From JBBQER01 sp052148155 (GTDB taxonomy: Bacteria; Actinomycetota; Acidimicrobiia; IMCC26256; PALSA-610), in NCBI GenBank assembly GCA_052148155.1, contig JBKQIY010000048.1, positions 11,632-75,631 of the forward strand: 64,000 bases of DNA, read 5' to 3'. The notes below the pieces were generated by a model. The model ran no database searches and had not been told where the DNA came from. It saw only the letters and a list, made by a program, of their open reading frames with translations. Of the stretch, positions 9,110 to 18,678 are shown piece after piece. Numbering within the stretch: position 1 is the stretch's first letter; each line of letters starts with the position of its first letter. Made by a program: the position numbers and the translations under genes.

Positions 9110-11688
9110 CGCAACGTTTCCACGCGCGCGTCGGTGATCGTCGCGTCAGCATCGATCAGCTCGGCCGCGCCCATCCCATCCGCGGAGAACTCCAGTCGCC
9201 CGATGCCGTCGGGTACACCGGCGTCGGGTTCGACCGCGACCAGGATCGATCCGCGATTGGAGGTGAGCCGCACCTGCGAGCCGGATTCGAGGCCCAAGAG
9301 CGACAGGGCGTGCGGGTTGATGCGCAGCGGGAACGGCCGGCGCACGCGTTCGAGCACCGGCGCTTCGCTGACCATGCGTCCATTGTCGTAGAGCCGGCGA
9401 CCCACCACGAGGCGCAGAGCGTACGCGTCGCGCGGCGGTACGACGACGTCCGCCACGATGCCGTCCCACGTCCACAGTTGGGGGGCCGCATTGTCGGGCT
9501 CGGCGACATCGGTCGCGGCCTCACCTTCGACTTTGATCGGATCCCACGAGGTTCCCGACCCGTCGTCGGCCAGGATCGACAGCGCCCGGGTGCGCAAGAC
9601 CACCTCGTTGTGGTGGTCCCGCAGCGGGAGCACGACGCCGTCGCGCGCGCGTCGCAGCAACGCGGCGTCGACTCCGGCCACCGCCGGTGCGACCCGGGCC
9701 CGTTCGTCGGTGACCTCGTCGACGGTGGCGAAGTCGAAGTCGGTACCGAGCCGAACCGCGAGCTCGCCGGCAATTCGCCAGTCGTCCATCGCTGCGCCCT
9801 CCGGCGCGACCTTGCGGCCGACGCGTTGGACGCGGCCTTCAAGATTGGTGACGCTGCCGGTCTTCTCGCCCCAAAGGGTGCAGGGCAGCACAACTTCGGC
9901 AGGTTCCGACGACCGTGTCAGGAACGCTCCGACGGCGATGATGTGTTTCGCGCCGGCGATCGCGCGTCGAGCGAGCTGCGCGTCGGGGAAATCGGCGACG
10001 GGATCGCAACCGAAGATCACGAGCACTTCGAGGGTTCCGGCCGCGCTCGCTTCGAGAATTCCCCGCGCGTCGAATCCCTGGGCCGGAGGAGTGCGGCTCC
10101 CCCAGGCGGACTGAAACCAATCGCGACCAGCCTCCAGCGAGACGCGGCCAGGCAAAAAGCCGGGTACGAGCCCCGAGTCGATCGCGCCGTGCACGTTGCC
10201 GCGACGCAACGCGGACAGGAACAGCACGTCGGGAATGTCACGCAGCGCGCGCGCCTGGTGCATCGCGACGCCGCTCGACTCCGCGAGCGACGCGCGACCG
10301 AAGACCACCACGACCGGTCCGGGACGGTCGCCGCGTGCTCGGCTGATCTGCTCAAGCGTCTCGGCGTCGATCTGCTCGCCCGGCATCGAACGCGAGATCG
10401 CGGTCGCGTGCTCGGTGAGTCCGTGCGAAACGGTCGCGAGGTCGACGAGCGGCACTCCTAGCTCGAGCGCGGCCCGGCGCACCCGCAGGTGCAGGACCGG
10501 CAGTTCCTCTTCGAGATCGGGACCGAGCAGCACGATCGCGCAGGCGCGATCGCAGTCGGCGATCTGGGCCCGTGGTAGCCCGATCACAACCTCGGCGGGG
10601 AGACCGTCGCCCATTTGGGCGTCGACGTTGTCGGTGCCGATCACACCTTTCATCAACCGTGCGAACGCGTACGAGTCCTCGTTGGTACTGCGCGCACCGC
10701 CGAGCAGTGCGATCGAGTCGGGGCCGTGATGCTCGAGCGCGTCCCGCAGCAAGGCTGCCGCGGCGTCGAGCGCGTCGGGCCACGAAACCTGGTGGAGCTC
10801 ACCGTCGACGCGACGGTGCGGTTCGAGCACCCGCCGTTCGGAGTGCACCCATTCGATGCCGTATCGGCCCTTGTCGCAGAGCCATCCGTGGTTGACGGGC
10901 TCGGAGTCGACTCCGAGCAGTCTCACGAGGCGATTCGACGACGATTGCAGTGCGCCCCGGCACTGCACTGCGCATGTGTTGCAGGATGTCTCGACCGTTT
11001 CGAGATCCCACGGTCGCGCTTTGAAGCGGTACTGACGAGCGGTGAGCGCGCCGACCGGACAGATCTGTACGGTGTTGCCTGAGAAGTAGGAGTCGAACGG
11101 CTGGTCGGCGAAGTTCAGCACCTGCATGCGATCGCCTCGCTCGACGAAGTCGATCAGCGGGTCGCCCGCGATCTCCTCGGCGAAGCGGGTGCAGCGCCCG
11201 CATTGAATGCAGCGTTCCCGATCGAGAAGGACCAAGTCGCTGAGCTGGATCGGCTTCTCGAAATGGCGTTTCTCCTCGACGAAGCGCGACTCGCCGGGCC
11301 CGAACGCCAACGTCTGGTCCTGGAGCGGGCATTCGCCGCCCCGGTCGCATACCGGACAATCGAGCGGATGGTTCACCAGCAAGAACTCGAGTACGCCGTC
11401 TTGAATTTTCTTCAGGGCGTCGCTTTGGGTGTTGCAGACCATGCCTTCGGCAACCGGGGTGGTGCAGGCGGGCGGAAAGCCGCGCACGCCGTCGACCTCG
11501 ACGAGACACATGCGGCACATACCGACCGGTTTCATGCGCTCATGCCAACAGAACCGCGGGATATAGACACCGTGTTCCTGAGCGGCCTTGATCAGCAGCT
11601 CGCCCTTGGTCGCCTCGAACGTGACTCCGTCGACCGTGACGGTGACTGTGTCTTTCGTGACCTCCGCTTTCGGTTCGGTCGATGTCAC
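9106..11688 (-). CDS. nuoG: NADH-quinone oxidoreductase subunit G
   Basis: Large Fe-S subunit of the peripheral arm (860 residues). The N-terminal 2Fe-2S domain (CWHERMKPVGMCRMC), the His-ligated [4Fe-4S] site (HPLDCPVCDRGGEC) and the further clusters (CIQCGRC, CNTCAVQC) are visible in order, followed by a degenerate molybdopterin-oxidoreductase domain and a C-terminal domain. The GTG start overlaps the nuoF TGA. The family routes electrons from NuoE/F to NuoI. Confidence 0.95.
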   Translation of the reverse strand: MTSTEPKAEVTKDTVTVTVDGVTFEATKGELLIKAAQEHGVYIPRFCWHERMKPVGMCRMCLVEVDGVRGFPPACTTPVAEGMVCNTQSDALKKIQDGVLEFLLVNHPLDCPVCDRGGECPLQDQTLAFGPGESRFVEEKRHFEKPIQLSDLVLLDRERCIQCGRCTRFAEEIAGDPLIDFVERGDRMQVLNFADQPFDSYFSGNTVQICPVGALTARQYRFKARPWDLETVETSCNTCAVQCRGALQSSSNRLVRLLGVDSEPVNHGWLCDKGRYGIEWVHSERRVLEPHRRVDGELHQVSWPDALDAAAALLRDALEHHGPDSIALLGGARSTNEDSYAFARLMKGVIGTDNVDAQMGDGLPAEVVIGLPRAQIADCDRACAIVLLGPDLEEELPVLHLRVRRAALELGVPLVDLATVSHGLTEHATAISRSMPGEQIDAETLEQISRARGDRPGPVVVVFGRASLAESSGVAMHQARALRDIPDVLFLSALRRGNVHGAIDSGLVPGFLPGRVSLEAGRDWFQSAWGSRTPPAQGFDARGILEASAAGTLEVLVIFGCDPVADFPDAQLARRAIAGAKHIIAVGAFLTRSSEPAEVVLPCTLWGEKTGSVTNLEGRVQRVGRKVAPEGAAMDDWRIAGELAVRLGTDFDFATVDEVTDERARVAPAVAGVDAALLRRARDGVVLPLRDHHNEVVLRTRALSILADDGSGTSWDPIKVEGEAATDVAEPDNAAPQLWTWDGIVADVVVPPRDAYALRLVVGRRLYDNGRMVSEAPVLERVRRPFPLRINPHALSLLGLESGSQVRLTSNRGSILVAVEPDAGVPDGIGRLEFSADGMGAAELIDADATITDARVETLR

Positions 11689-12989
11689 GCTGGTACTCCC
11701 GCCGGGTAACGCGCTTCGATCTCAGCACGGAAATATCGATGCAAGCTGGCAACGCTGCTGACGACCGAGGGGCCGAGCGGACAGATGGTCGTCTGGATGA
11801 ACGGCGCGTTCATCACTCCGGGCGAGATGTTGCCACCGATCTCGAAGAGCAGATCGAGATCCTCGGCTCGCCCCAGCCCGTGGGACATGCGATACAGCAC
11901 CTTCTCGACCCAGCCGGTTCCTTCCCGACACGGCGTGCACTTGCCGCATGATTCGTGCGCGAAGAATTTCGCGAGCCGCCAGGCGACGAGGAGCGGGTCG
12001 ACGGTTTCGTCGAACACCATGACTGCGCCCGAACCGAGCATGACGTTGTAGGTCTGCTGCACGAAGTCCATGTCGAGCGGGGCGTCAAGATGTTCGTCGC
12101 TCCCGGTGAGCCACTGCGACGACGCCCCGCCGGGGATGAAGAACTTCACGTCGCGGTCGCCTCGGATACCGCCGGCGATGCCGTAGATGAGATCTCGGAA
12201 CGTGCAACCGAGCTCGACCTCGTAGTTGCCCGGACGATTGACATGGCCCGAGACGGAGAACAAGCGGGTGCCGGTCGATCGATTGACGCCGAGTTTCGCG
12301 TATTCTGCGCCGCCCATCGCGACGATATGCGGCACGGTGGAAAGCGTTTCGACGTTGTTGACGACGGTCGGCTTCGCGTACAAGCCGGCAATTGCCGGGA
12401 ACGGCGGCCGGATTCGAGGCATACCGCGCTCGCCTTCGAGCGACTCGAGCAGGGCAGTTTCCTCGCCGCAGATGTACGCGCCCGCGCCCCGGTGCACGAC
12501 GATGTCGAGATCGAAGCCTGAACCTTGAATGTTCGAGCCGAGAAGGCCTTTGGCCTTGGCGTCTGCGATGGCTTGGTTCAGCCGTTCGTAACCGAGCGCG
12601 AATTCGCCGCGTAGGTACACGAACGCGACGTTGCACTGGATCGCGAAGGCTGCGATGGCGATGCCCTCGACTAACTGATGCGGATCGCGCTCGACGAGCA
12701 TGCGGTCCTTAAAGGTCGACGGTTCGCCCTCGTCGGCGTTGATCACGAGGTAGCGCGGAAACAAGTCCGCGGGCAGGAACGACCACTTCTGTGCCGTCGG
12801 GAATCCGGCGCCGCCGCGGCCGCGCAGGCCCGACAACTTCACCTGTTCGGCCACGTCGGCACGGTCGTCGGCGGCGAGCACCGCGCGCAGCGACTCGTAG
12901 GCACCGCTCGCAAGCGCGCCATCCACCGTCCACGAGTCGTCGGGACGATCGTGCAACCGTTTCGTGACGATGCGGGTCTCGGAAATCAT
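11685..12989 (-). CDS. nuoF: NADH-quinone oxidoreductase subunit F (FMN, NADH-binding)
   Basis: The NADH dehydrogenase catalytic subunit, 434 residues. Seen in order: the NADH/FMN glycine loop (LRGRGGAGFPTAQKW), the FMN-binding AYICGEETALLESLEG, and the N3 cluster motif SCGKCTPCREGT near the C-terminus. The ATG start follows an 82 bp gap after nuoE, the largest spacing inside the operon; I see no separate gene or clear promoter in that gap. Confidence 0.96.
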   Translation of the reverse strand: MISETRIVTKRLHDRPDDSWTVDGALASGAYESLRAVLAADDRADVAEQVKLSGLRGRGGAGFPTAQKWSFLPADLFPRYLVINADEGEPSTFKDRMLVERDPHQLVEGIAIAAFAIQCNVAFVYLRGEFALGYERLNQAIADAKAKGLLGSNIQGSGFDLDIVVHRGAGAYICGEETALLESLEGERGMPRIRPPFPAIAGLYAKPTVVNNVETLSTVPHIVAMGGAEYAKLGVNRSTGTRLFSVSGHVNRPGNYEVELGCTFRDLIYGIAGGIRGDRDVKFFIPGGASSQWLTGSDEHLDAPLDMDFVQQTYNVMLGSGAVMVFDETVDPLLVAWRLAKFFAHESCGKCTPCREGTGWVEKVLYRMSHGLGRAEDLDLLFEIGGNISPGVMNAPFIQTTICPLGPSVVSSVASLHRYFRAEIEARYPAGVPA

Positions 12990-13071
12990 GCGCCTGCGGC
13001 CTCCGGTCTGCCATCACGGAGGATCCGTCGAACTCGACCCCAGCCAACGGCCGGCGGCTGACCGCAGGCCA

Positions 13072-13563
13072 TCAGACCGTCGATCCCGACGTCGTGCGCG
13101 CCTGGCGCGCACCGGTTCGGTATTCCTCGATCACTCGCTGCGCCGACTCGCGGGTCAACCGTTCGTGGAACTCGTAGTTGACCTGCATCGAAGGCGCCCC
13201 GCCACACGCGGCCAGGCACTCGACCTCCTCGACGGTGACGTCGGGATCGGTCGCGTAATGCTCCTCGAGATGTTCGAGGATTTCGGGGCCGCCGGTCACC
13301 AGACAGGTCACGTTCGTGCAGACCGACACGACCAGCTTTCCGCACGGGCGCCGTTTGAACATCGTGTAGAACGAACAGGTGCCCTGAACTTCGGCCGAGG
13401 TCACGCCGGCGAGTTCCGCGATCTCATCCATCGCTTCGTTGCTGAGCCATCCGTTTTGGTCCTGCGCAAGATGTGCGAGGGGCAGAATCGCCGACTTCGC
13501 TCGGGGATAGCGCGCCACGATCTCCTTCGCGCGTTGACGATTCGGTTCCGTAAAGAACGTCAT
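13072..13563 (-). CDS. nuoE: NADH-quinone oxidoreductase subunit E (2Fe-2S)
   Basis: Thioredoxin-fold 2Fe-2S subunit that partners NuoF. Ligand cysteines are recognisable in GTCSFYTMF, VCTNVTC and ECLAACGGAPS. I chose the ATG at 13563 (163 residues) because a G-rich Shine-Dalgarno stretch (GGGAAGG) precedes it; an ATG at 13584 would add seven residues. The frame stays open further upstream into nuoD, but that extension is non-conserved Arg-rich sequence. Its stop lies 82 bp before nuoF. Confidence 0.93.
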   Translation of the reverse strand: MTFFTEPNRQRAKEIVARYPRAKSAILPLAHLAQDQNGWLSNEAMDEIAELAGVTSAEVQGTCSFYTMFKRRPCGKLVVSVCTNVTCLVTGGPEILEHLEEHYATDPDVTVEEVECLAACGGAPSMQVNYEFHERLTRESAQRVIEEYRTGARQARTTSGSTV

Positions 13564-13627
13564 GACCTTCCCGCCCCCCAGCATCCGCGAGCAGCTCTCA
13601 GCATCGGACCGGTTCTCTTGGTGGCCG

Positions 13628-14938
13628 TCATCGATCCACCTCGCCCATGATCGGATCGACGCTGGAGACAATCGCGATCGCGTCGGCGACCAGGCTGCCC
13701 GTGCCCATCGGTTCAATGCTTTGCAGGTTGTAGAACGACGGTCCGCGGATGTGCATGCGAACCGGTTTTCCGGAGCCGTCGCTCACCATGTAGCAGCCGA
13801 TCTCGCCACGCGGCGACTCGATCGCGAGGTAGGTCTCACCGGCGGGCACCTTGAAGCCCTCCGTGAAGAGTTTGAAGTGGTGGATCAAGGCTTCCATCGA
13901 CTCATCGATCCGGGCCCGCGGCGGCGGTGTGAGCTTCTTGTCCTGCACCCGGTAGTCCCCGGCCGGCATGCGCTCGACGCATTGGCGCACGATCTTTATC
14001 GACTCGAAGATCTCGGCCAGCCGCAGCCGGTAGCGGTCGAACACGTCGCCGTTCGCGCCGTACACGACGTCGAAGTCGACCTCGTCGTAGGCGAGATACG
14101 GCTGGGCTTTGCGCAGATCCCACGCGAATCCGGTTGAACGCAGGATCGGACCGGTGATGCTGCGCGCCAGGCACTCCTCCGTGGTGATGAGGCCGATGCC
14201 GACGGTGCGCTCCCGCCAAATCGGATTCTCCGACAGCAGCTCGTCGTACTCGCCGGCGCCGTGCTCCACCGCCTTGCACAGCTCGAGGACGCGTTCTTGC
14301 CAACCGTCGGGAAGGTCGGCGGCGACACCGCCCGGGCGGATGAAGTTGTGATTCATACGTAAGCCGGTCACGAACTCGAGGTAGCGCAGCACCTCTTCGC
14401 GTTCACGCCAGCCGTACAACATCATCGACACCGCGCCAATGTCCATGCCGTTCGTGGCCTGGAACAGCAAATGCGACGACATACGGTTGAGTTCGACGAG
14501 CATCATTCGGATCCACGTCGCGCGGGGCGTGACCTCGATGTCGAGCAATCGCTCGACCGCCATGCTGTAGACGAGCTCGTTCGACAGCGGCGCCGCATAG
14601 TCCATGCGCGTCACGTTGGTGCCGCCCTGGACGTAGGTGAGCTCCTCGGCCGTCTTCTCCATACCGGTGTGCAGATAGCCGATGACCGGCTTGACCCGCA
14701 GCACCTCTTCGGAATCGAGCTCCATCATCAAGCGGAGCACCCCGTGCGTCGACGGGTGTTGCGGACCCATGTTGATGATCATCGTGTCGTCGAGCGGGTC
14801 CTCGGGCCACATCCCGCCGCCCGTCAGCACAACTTCTTGCGTGCGTGGCCGCGGCTGCAACTCCTGTGCGCCTTCGGACGTCTGACGCTCCAGACGCGCG
14901 TCTTCGATTAGCTCTTCGTCGCTGCTGAGTTCACTCAT
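13628..14938 (-). CDS. nuoD: NADH-quinone oxidoreductase subunit D
   Basis: 49 kDa-type subunit, related to hydrogenase large subunits, that forms much of the quinone-reduction site with NuoB and NuoH. Conserved motifs include NMGPQHPSTHGVLR near residue 57, GYLHTGMEK, and the C-terminal SDGSGKPVRMHIRGPSFYNLQ. Length is 436 residues, including about 45 poorly conserved acidic residues at the N-terminus. Nine bases separate it from nuoC. Confidence 0.96.
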   Translation of the reverse strand: MSELSSDEELIEDARLERQTSEGAQELQPRPRTQEVVLTGGGMWPEDPLDDTMIINMGPQHPSTHGVLRLMMELDSEEVLRVKPVIGYLHTGMEKTAEELTYVQGGTNVTRMDYAAPLSNELVYSMAVERLLDIEVTPRATWIRMMLVELNRMSSHLLFQATNGMDIGAVSMMLYGWREREEVLRYLEFVTGLRMNHNFIRPGGVAADLPDGWQERVLELCKAVEHGAGEYDELLSENPIWRERTVGIGLITTEECLARSITGPILRSTGFAWDLRKAQPYLAYDEVDFDVVYGANGDVFDRYRLRLAEIFESIKIVRQCVERMPAGDYRVQDKKLTPPPRARIDESMEALIHHFKLFTEGFKVPAGETYLAIESPRGEIGCYMVSDGSGKPVRMHIRGPSFYNLQSIEPMGTGSLVADAIAIVSSVDPIMGEVDR

Positions 14939-14947
14939 CGCGTTCGC

Positions 14948-15517
14948 TCATCTGGGATGCGGGTCTCCCTTGAATGTGACCGGGACACGCGCGGGCGGGT
15001 AGTCCTTGCGGAGCGGATGGCCGTCCCAGTCGTCGGGCATGAGGATCCGGGTGAGCTCGGGATGACCGACGAAGTCGATGCCGAAAAAGTCGTAGGTTTC
15101 GCGCTCGGGAAAGTTCGTTCCCGGGTACACGGCCGTGAGCGACGGGACGCTGAGATCGTCGGCGGGCACCTCGCAGATCACGCGCACGCGGCGGTTGCGG
15201 ACATGGGACAAGAAGTTCGCGACGACCTCGTAACGTTCGAGTCCGACTCCGTTCGGGGTGTGACGCACGCCGTCGAGCAGATGATCGGTCGCGGTGATGT
15301 CGACACACATCGTGAACTGCTGCTCGTCGCGCAACAAGCGCGCCACGTCGGCGAACACCGATCGGTCGACGTACACGACCGCCTGACCGTGGCTGCGAAC
15401 GAAACACGACTCTGGGAAGCGGTCGACGATCGCAGCGGCAACTTCATCGTCGGGTTTGGGGTCCTGCGGCTCCGGCTGGCCCTCGTGCACGTCTTCACGA
15501 GCGTCGTCGTCGGCCAT
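14948..15517 (-). CDS. nuoC: NADH-quinone oxidoreductase subunit C
   Basis: 30 kDa-type complex I subunit. The family signature is clear: FPERETYDFFGIDFVGHPELTRILMPDDWDGHPLRKDYP (positions about 14985-15100). I start at the ATG at 15517 (189 residues), where an acidic, Pro-rich leader begins; the frame continues upstream into nuoB but only with arginine-rich junk. It is separate from nuoD, unlike the nuoCD fusion of enterobacteria. Confidence 0.94.
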   Translation of the reverse strand: MADDDAREDVHEGQPEPQDPKPDDEVAAAIVDRFPESCFVRSHGQAVVYVDRSVFADVARLLRDEQQFTMCVDITATDHLLDGVRHTPNGVGLERYEVVANFLSHVRNRRVRVICEVPADDLSVPSLTAVYPGTNFPERETYDFFGIDFVGHPELTRILMPDDWDGHPLRKDYPPARVPVTFKGDPHPR

Positions 15518-15542
15518 CGTCGTCTCGGTCCCGCCCGCCGAT

Positions 15543-16085
15543 TCAGTTCCCCGCCGGAGCCGGCGCGGAGGTGTCGAGCTGGATCGCGGCGCCGCCCGTC
15601 GGTGAAGCCTGGCGACGGCGGAGCAACTCACCGGTACGGATCTGGTCGTGCAGCGTGAGGATGCCGTGCATCAGGGTCTCCGGCCCGGGAGGGCACCCGG
15701 GCACGTACACATCGACGGGGACAATCTGATCGACGCCCTGCACGATCGCATAGTTGTTGAACATGCCGCCGCTGCTGGCGCACACGCCCATCGAGATCAC
15801 CCACTTGGGCTCGACCATCTGGTCGTACACCTGGCGCAACACCGGTGCCATCTTCTGCGAGACGCGCCCGGCGACGATCATCAAGTCCGCTTGACGCGGG
15901 CTCGCGCGGAAGACCTCCATGCCGAACCGTGCGAGGTCGTAATGCGCGGCGCCGGTTGCCATCATCTCGAGCGCGCAACATGCCAGACCGAACGTCGCCG
16001 GGAACACCGAGTTGCGCCGACCCCAACGCACAACGTCTTCGAGACGCGCAGTCATGAAGTTGTGCGGAATCTGGTCGAGCGGCAT
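15543..16085 (-). CDS. nuoB: NADH-quinone oxidoreductase subunit B
   Basis: PSST-type subunit that holds cluster N2, the terminal electron donor to quinone. The four ligand cysteines are in ACCALEMM (adjacent pair), GVCASSGG and VPGCPPGPE. Length is 180 residues, with about 25 extra C-terminal residues rich in Ala/Pro. The ATG overlaps the nuoA TAA by one base. Confidence 0.96.
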   Translation of the reverse strand: MPLDQIPHNFMTARLEDVVRWGRRNSVFPATFGLACCALEMMATGAAHYDLARFGMEVFRASPRQADLMIVAGRVSQKMAPVLRQVYDQMVEPKWVISMGVCASSGGMFNNYAIVQGVDQIVPVDVYVPGCPPGPETLMHGILTLHDQIRTGELLRRRQASPTGGAAIQLDTSAPAPAGN

Positions 16086-16546
16086 TACGCAGCCTCGCCG
16101 GTATCGGCGAGCGGATCGATGGTGGGATCCAACACCGCCTCACTCGTTCGGAGCAGCGGACCCGGAAACCGTTCGATCACGTCGCGCACCGGCGCCCACT
16201 CGAGTGCGCCGACCGACAGCAGGTACGCGAACGGGACCAGCAACGCGAGCACAAACGCCGTCATCGCGACCAACCCGAACAGGCCCAGGCCGCGGAACAC
16301 GACGGAGAACGGGTAGAGGAAGACGATCTCGACGTCGAGCACGATGAAGCTCATCGCAACCAGATAGAACTTCACCGGAAAACGTTCGGCCTTTTCGGTG
16401 CCCTCGGGCACGATTCCGCACTCGTACGGCGCTTGCTTCGCCGCGTTGCCGCGTTGGCGTACGAGGAACTGTGACGCCACGAACGAAAAAAATACGAAGG
16501 CAACGACGAGCACGGCCATCACGAGGATCGGCAGGTAGTCGCTCAT
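16085..16546 (-). CDS. nuoA: NADH-quinone oxidoreductase subunit A
   Basis: First gene of the nuo operon; a three-helix complex I subunit of 153 residues. The conserved loop YECGIVPEGTEKAERFPVKFY with its quinone-channel cysteine follows the first helix. The start ATG is preceded by GGTGAG. In the leader, GCAGGTGAG occurs twice in tandem (minus strand, 16547-16575). A possible -10 (TAGCCT, minus, 16601-16606) lies 55 bases upstream, without a convincing -35. Confidence 0.94.
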   Translation of the reverse strand: MSDYLPILVMAVLVVAFVFFSFVASQFLVRQRGNAAKQAPYECGIVPEGTEKAERFPVKFYLVAMSFIVLDVEIVFLYPFSVVFRGLGLFGLVAMTAFVLALLVPFAYLLSVGALEWAPVRDVIERFPGPLLRTSEAVLDPTIDPLADTGEAA

Positions 16547-16660
16547 CCACTCACCTGCGTGCTCACCTGCGCATGCGCGCCTCGGCCAGGGACGAAGCGG
16601 AGGCTATCCGAACCGCCGGGCGTGACGTGCCGGTCCGCGCGTCGCGCCATCGTCAGCGTG

Positions 16661-17926
16661 TCACGATCCCTCGGGGACGAGCCGGACGATCGCCGCCACC
16701 GCGCGGTAGGCAGCCTCGGCCGGCCCGAGCTCCTCGGGCCGCATCAGGTTGGCCATGATCCGCAACACCCATTCCATGAGGGTGCGGCTTCGCATACCAA
16801 CGCGGGTGAGTTCGCGCATCACTGCCGGGTTGCCAATCGCGCGCACAAAGGTACGAGCGACCTTGAAATACAGGCCGTACACCTCGTCGAGCCGTTCGGA
16901 GTAGGTCTCGAGGGCGACATCGTCGCCGGTCAGTAACGCAAGGTCTACGGCGTCGGCGCCAAGCCGTCCGGTCTCGTACGCGAGGGAGATTCCTTCGCCG
17001 TTGAACGGATTGACCGAACCCGCCGCGTCGCCGACCACGAGATACCTCGACCCCACCCGCGGCGTCACCGACCCACCGGTCGGGAGACGGCCCCCAGTGG
17101 GAGGGCCGGTCGCGGTCTTCGGCGAGATGCCCCACCGAGGTGGAGCGGTCGCGCAGAACGCGTCCATCAAATGGGTCGTGTTCACGTTCTTCCAGCCGGT
17201 GAAGGTCGACAGCAGCCCGACTCCGACGTTCACCGTTCCGTCACCAACCGGAAATATCCACCCATATCCTGGCAAATGGTTCCCATCGCGGTCGCGGAGG
17301 TCAAGATGGCTCTCGATCCACGGATCGTCGTGGAGCGGACTGGTGAAATAGCCGCGGATCGCCATCCCCAGCGGATAGGTCCGGTTGCGGGCCGTGCCCA
17401 GGGCCCGGCCGAATCGCGAGTTGGCGCCGTCGGCGACGATCACATACCGGGCCCGCAGCGCACGAGTCGTTCCAACCTCGTTGTCGTGCACCATCGCGCC
17501 GACGACCAGGCCGTTCTCGATCAGCGGTTCAGTGGCCTCCGTCGCCGCCAACAACCTGGCGCCCGCCTTCACCGCACGTTGGGCAACCATGTCGTCGAGC
17601 TCGCTTCGTCTCACGATGTAGCCGTACGGCGGAAAGTCCGGATGATCGGGCCATGCCAGCTCGAGGGTGATGCCATGCGCGATCGAGCGCAGCCCGTCGA
17701 AACGCTGAAATTGGCTCAGCTGGTCGGCCAGGCCCATGTCGTGCAGTTGACGGACCGCCCGGGGCGTGAGGCCGTCGCCACAGGTCTTGTCCCGCGGGAA
17801 GCGCTTCTTGTCGACCACCACGACCTGGTGACCGAGCGTCGCGAGCCAATAGGCGGCCGACGCCCCCGACGGCCCGGCACCCACGACGAGCACATCGACG
17901 TGCGGGTCCGCGGGTTGGATCACCAC
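16661..17926 (-). CDS. Geranylgeranyl reductase-family FAD oxidoreductase, possible menaquinone reductase
   Basis: A flavoprotein of the geranylgeranyl reductase family, about 421 residues from either of two tandem GTG codons (17926 or 17923). The FAD dinucleotide motif VLVVGAGPSGASAAYWLA is N-terminal, the family signature KTCGDGLTPRA follows, and the second FAD motif YLVVGDAAGSVNPFNGEGI is in the C-terminal half. In actinobacteria such enzymes (MenJ type) saturate an isoprene unit of menaquinone. Its position between the nuo operon and the bc cluster supports a quinone-tailoring role, which is inference. It reads divergently from the bc cluster. Confidence 0.8.
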   Translation of the reverse strand: MVIQPADPHVDVLVVGAGPSGASAAYWLATLGHQVVVVDKKRFPRDKTCGDGLTPRAVRQLHDMGLADQLSQFQRFDGLRSIAHGITLELAWPDHPDFPPYGYIVRRSELDDMVAQRAVKAGARLLAATEATEPLIENGLVVGAMVHDNEVGTTRALRARYVIVADGANSRFGRALGTARNRTYPLGMAIRGYFTSPLHDDPWIESHLDLRDRDGNHLPGYGWIFPVGDGTVNVGVGLLSTFTGWKNVNTTHLMDAFCATAPPRWGISPKTATGPPTGGRLPTGGSVTPRVGSRYLVVGDAAGSVNPFNGEGISLAYETGRLGADAVDLALLTGDDVALETYSERLDEVYGLYFKVARTFVRAIGNPAVMRELTRVGMRSRTLMEWVLRIMANLMRPEELGPAEAAYRAVAAIVRLVPEGS

Positions 17927-18012
17927 GCCATACTCACATGTGATGCGGTCCAGGGGCGCACCGGCAAAATTTTCCGGCCCGGCCCTGACGCGCGATGTGC
18001 CCAGGCCCGATC

Positions 18013-18018
18013 TAGCGT
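18013..18018 (+). promoter_or_regulatory. Putative -10 hexamer TAGCGT of the bc-complex cluster
   Basis: TAGCGT fits the actinobacterial TANNNT -10 pattern and recurs before other genes in this window. It would place the transcript start near 18025 with a 40-base leader, in which AAGGAG (18049-18054) is the ribosome binding site of the first gene. No good -35 is seen. Confidence 0.35.
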
Positions 18019-18066
18019 GGTAGCAAGAACTTCGCGCCCGCTTCCCGACAAGGAGCGCCCGGGCCC

Positions 18067-18678
18067 ATGCCCAACATCCACGTGAGCATGCTCGCCGTGC
18101 ACGTGCCAAACGTGCTACCGAAGTACGTCCCGTGGATCGACTTCGCCAAACACCACGGCTTCTACGTCGACTCCCATTCGCAGTGGGTCCGCCACGCCGG
18201 CCGCGGGATCTGGTGGACGCTGCTCTTCACGATCGGCCTCGTCATCGGATACCGGATGACGAAGAAACCCAAGCCGGCCGAGCCAGCCACCTGGGCCCAG
18301 ACAATTCTCGGAGCGCTCGGCGTGTGGGCGATGATGGCGTTGGGCTACGGCACCATCCCCCACGAGTGGCTGACCTTCGCCAACTCGTACCTCAACTTCA
18401 ACACTGCGACGTTCGTGATGACAAAGAACCGATTCATCCATTTCGACATCACCCGCTCGATCGTGGGCGACGTCGGCGTGACCGTCATCTACGGAATCGT
18501 GCTGACCATCCAGCTCATCATGTTCGCCCGCTGGCAGAAACGCCCGGTGGCCGAACCAGACGATGGCGTGGCCGCCACGGAAGCATCCGAGGGCGGCGGC
18601 CCGTTGTCGCGCCTGCTCAGACGTCGAGAAAAGCGCGTGTCGGCCTATGGCCGTCCCGTCACGACGGCGGGAGACTGA
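18067..18678 (+). CDS. Unrecognised three-helix membrane protein, first gene of the bc cluster
   Basis: A 203-residue protein with no family I can name. Three hydrophobic segments are evident (about residues 48-65, 79-98 and 138-158), between a 45-residue N-terminus with several His and Trp residues and a charged C-terminal tail of about 45 residues. Histidines at IPHEW and RFIHF lie near membrane edges. It starts the cluster, and its stop overlaps the next ATG (TGATG), so it is translated together with the ferredoxin. It is probably an accessory or anchoring subunit of the quinol-oxidising complex (inference). Confidence 0.75.
   Translation: MPNIHVSMLAVHVPNVLPKYVPWIDFAKHHGFYVDSHSQWVRHAGRGIWWTLLFTIGLVIGYRMTKKPKPAEPATWAQTILGALGVWAMMALGYGTIPHEWLTFANSYLNFNTATFVMTKNRFIHFDITRSIVGDVGVTVIYGIVLTIQLIMFARWQKRPVAEPDDGVAATEASEGGGPLSRLLRRREKRVSAYGRPVTTAGD

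Noticed and set aside
9310..10461. 383-codon plus-strand frame inside nuoG
   Set aside because: Antisense to a conserved domain; no domain or ribosome site.
16547..16660. Rex operator upstream of nuoA
   Set aside because: No TTGTGA/TCACAA dyad could be found in the gap, so nuo control by Rex is not supported here.
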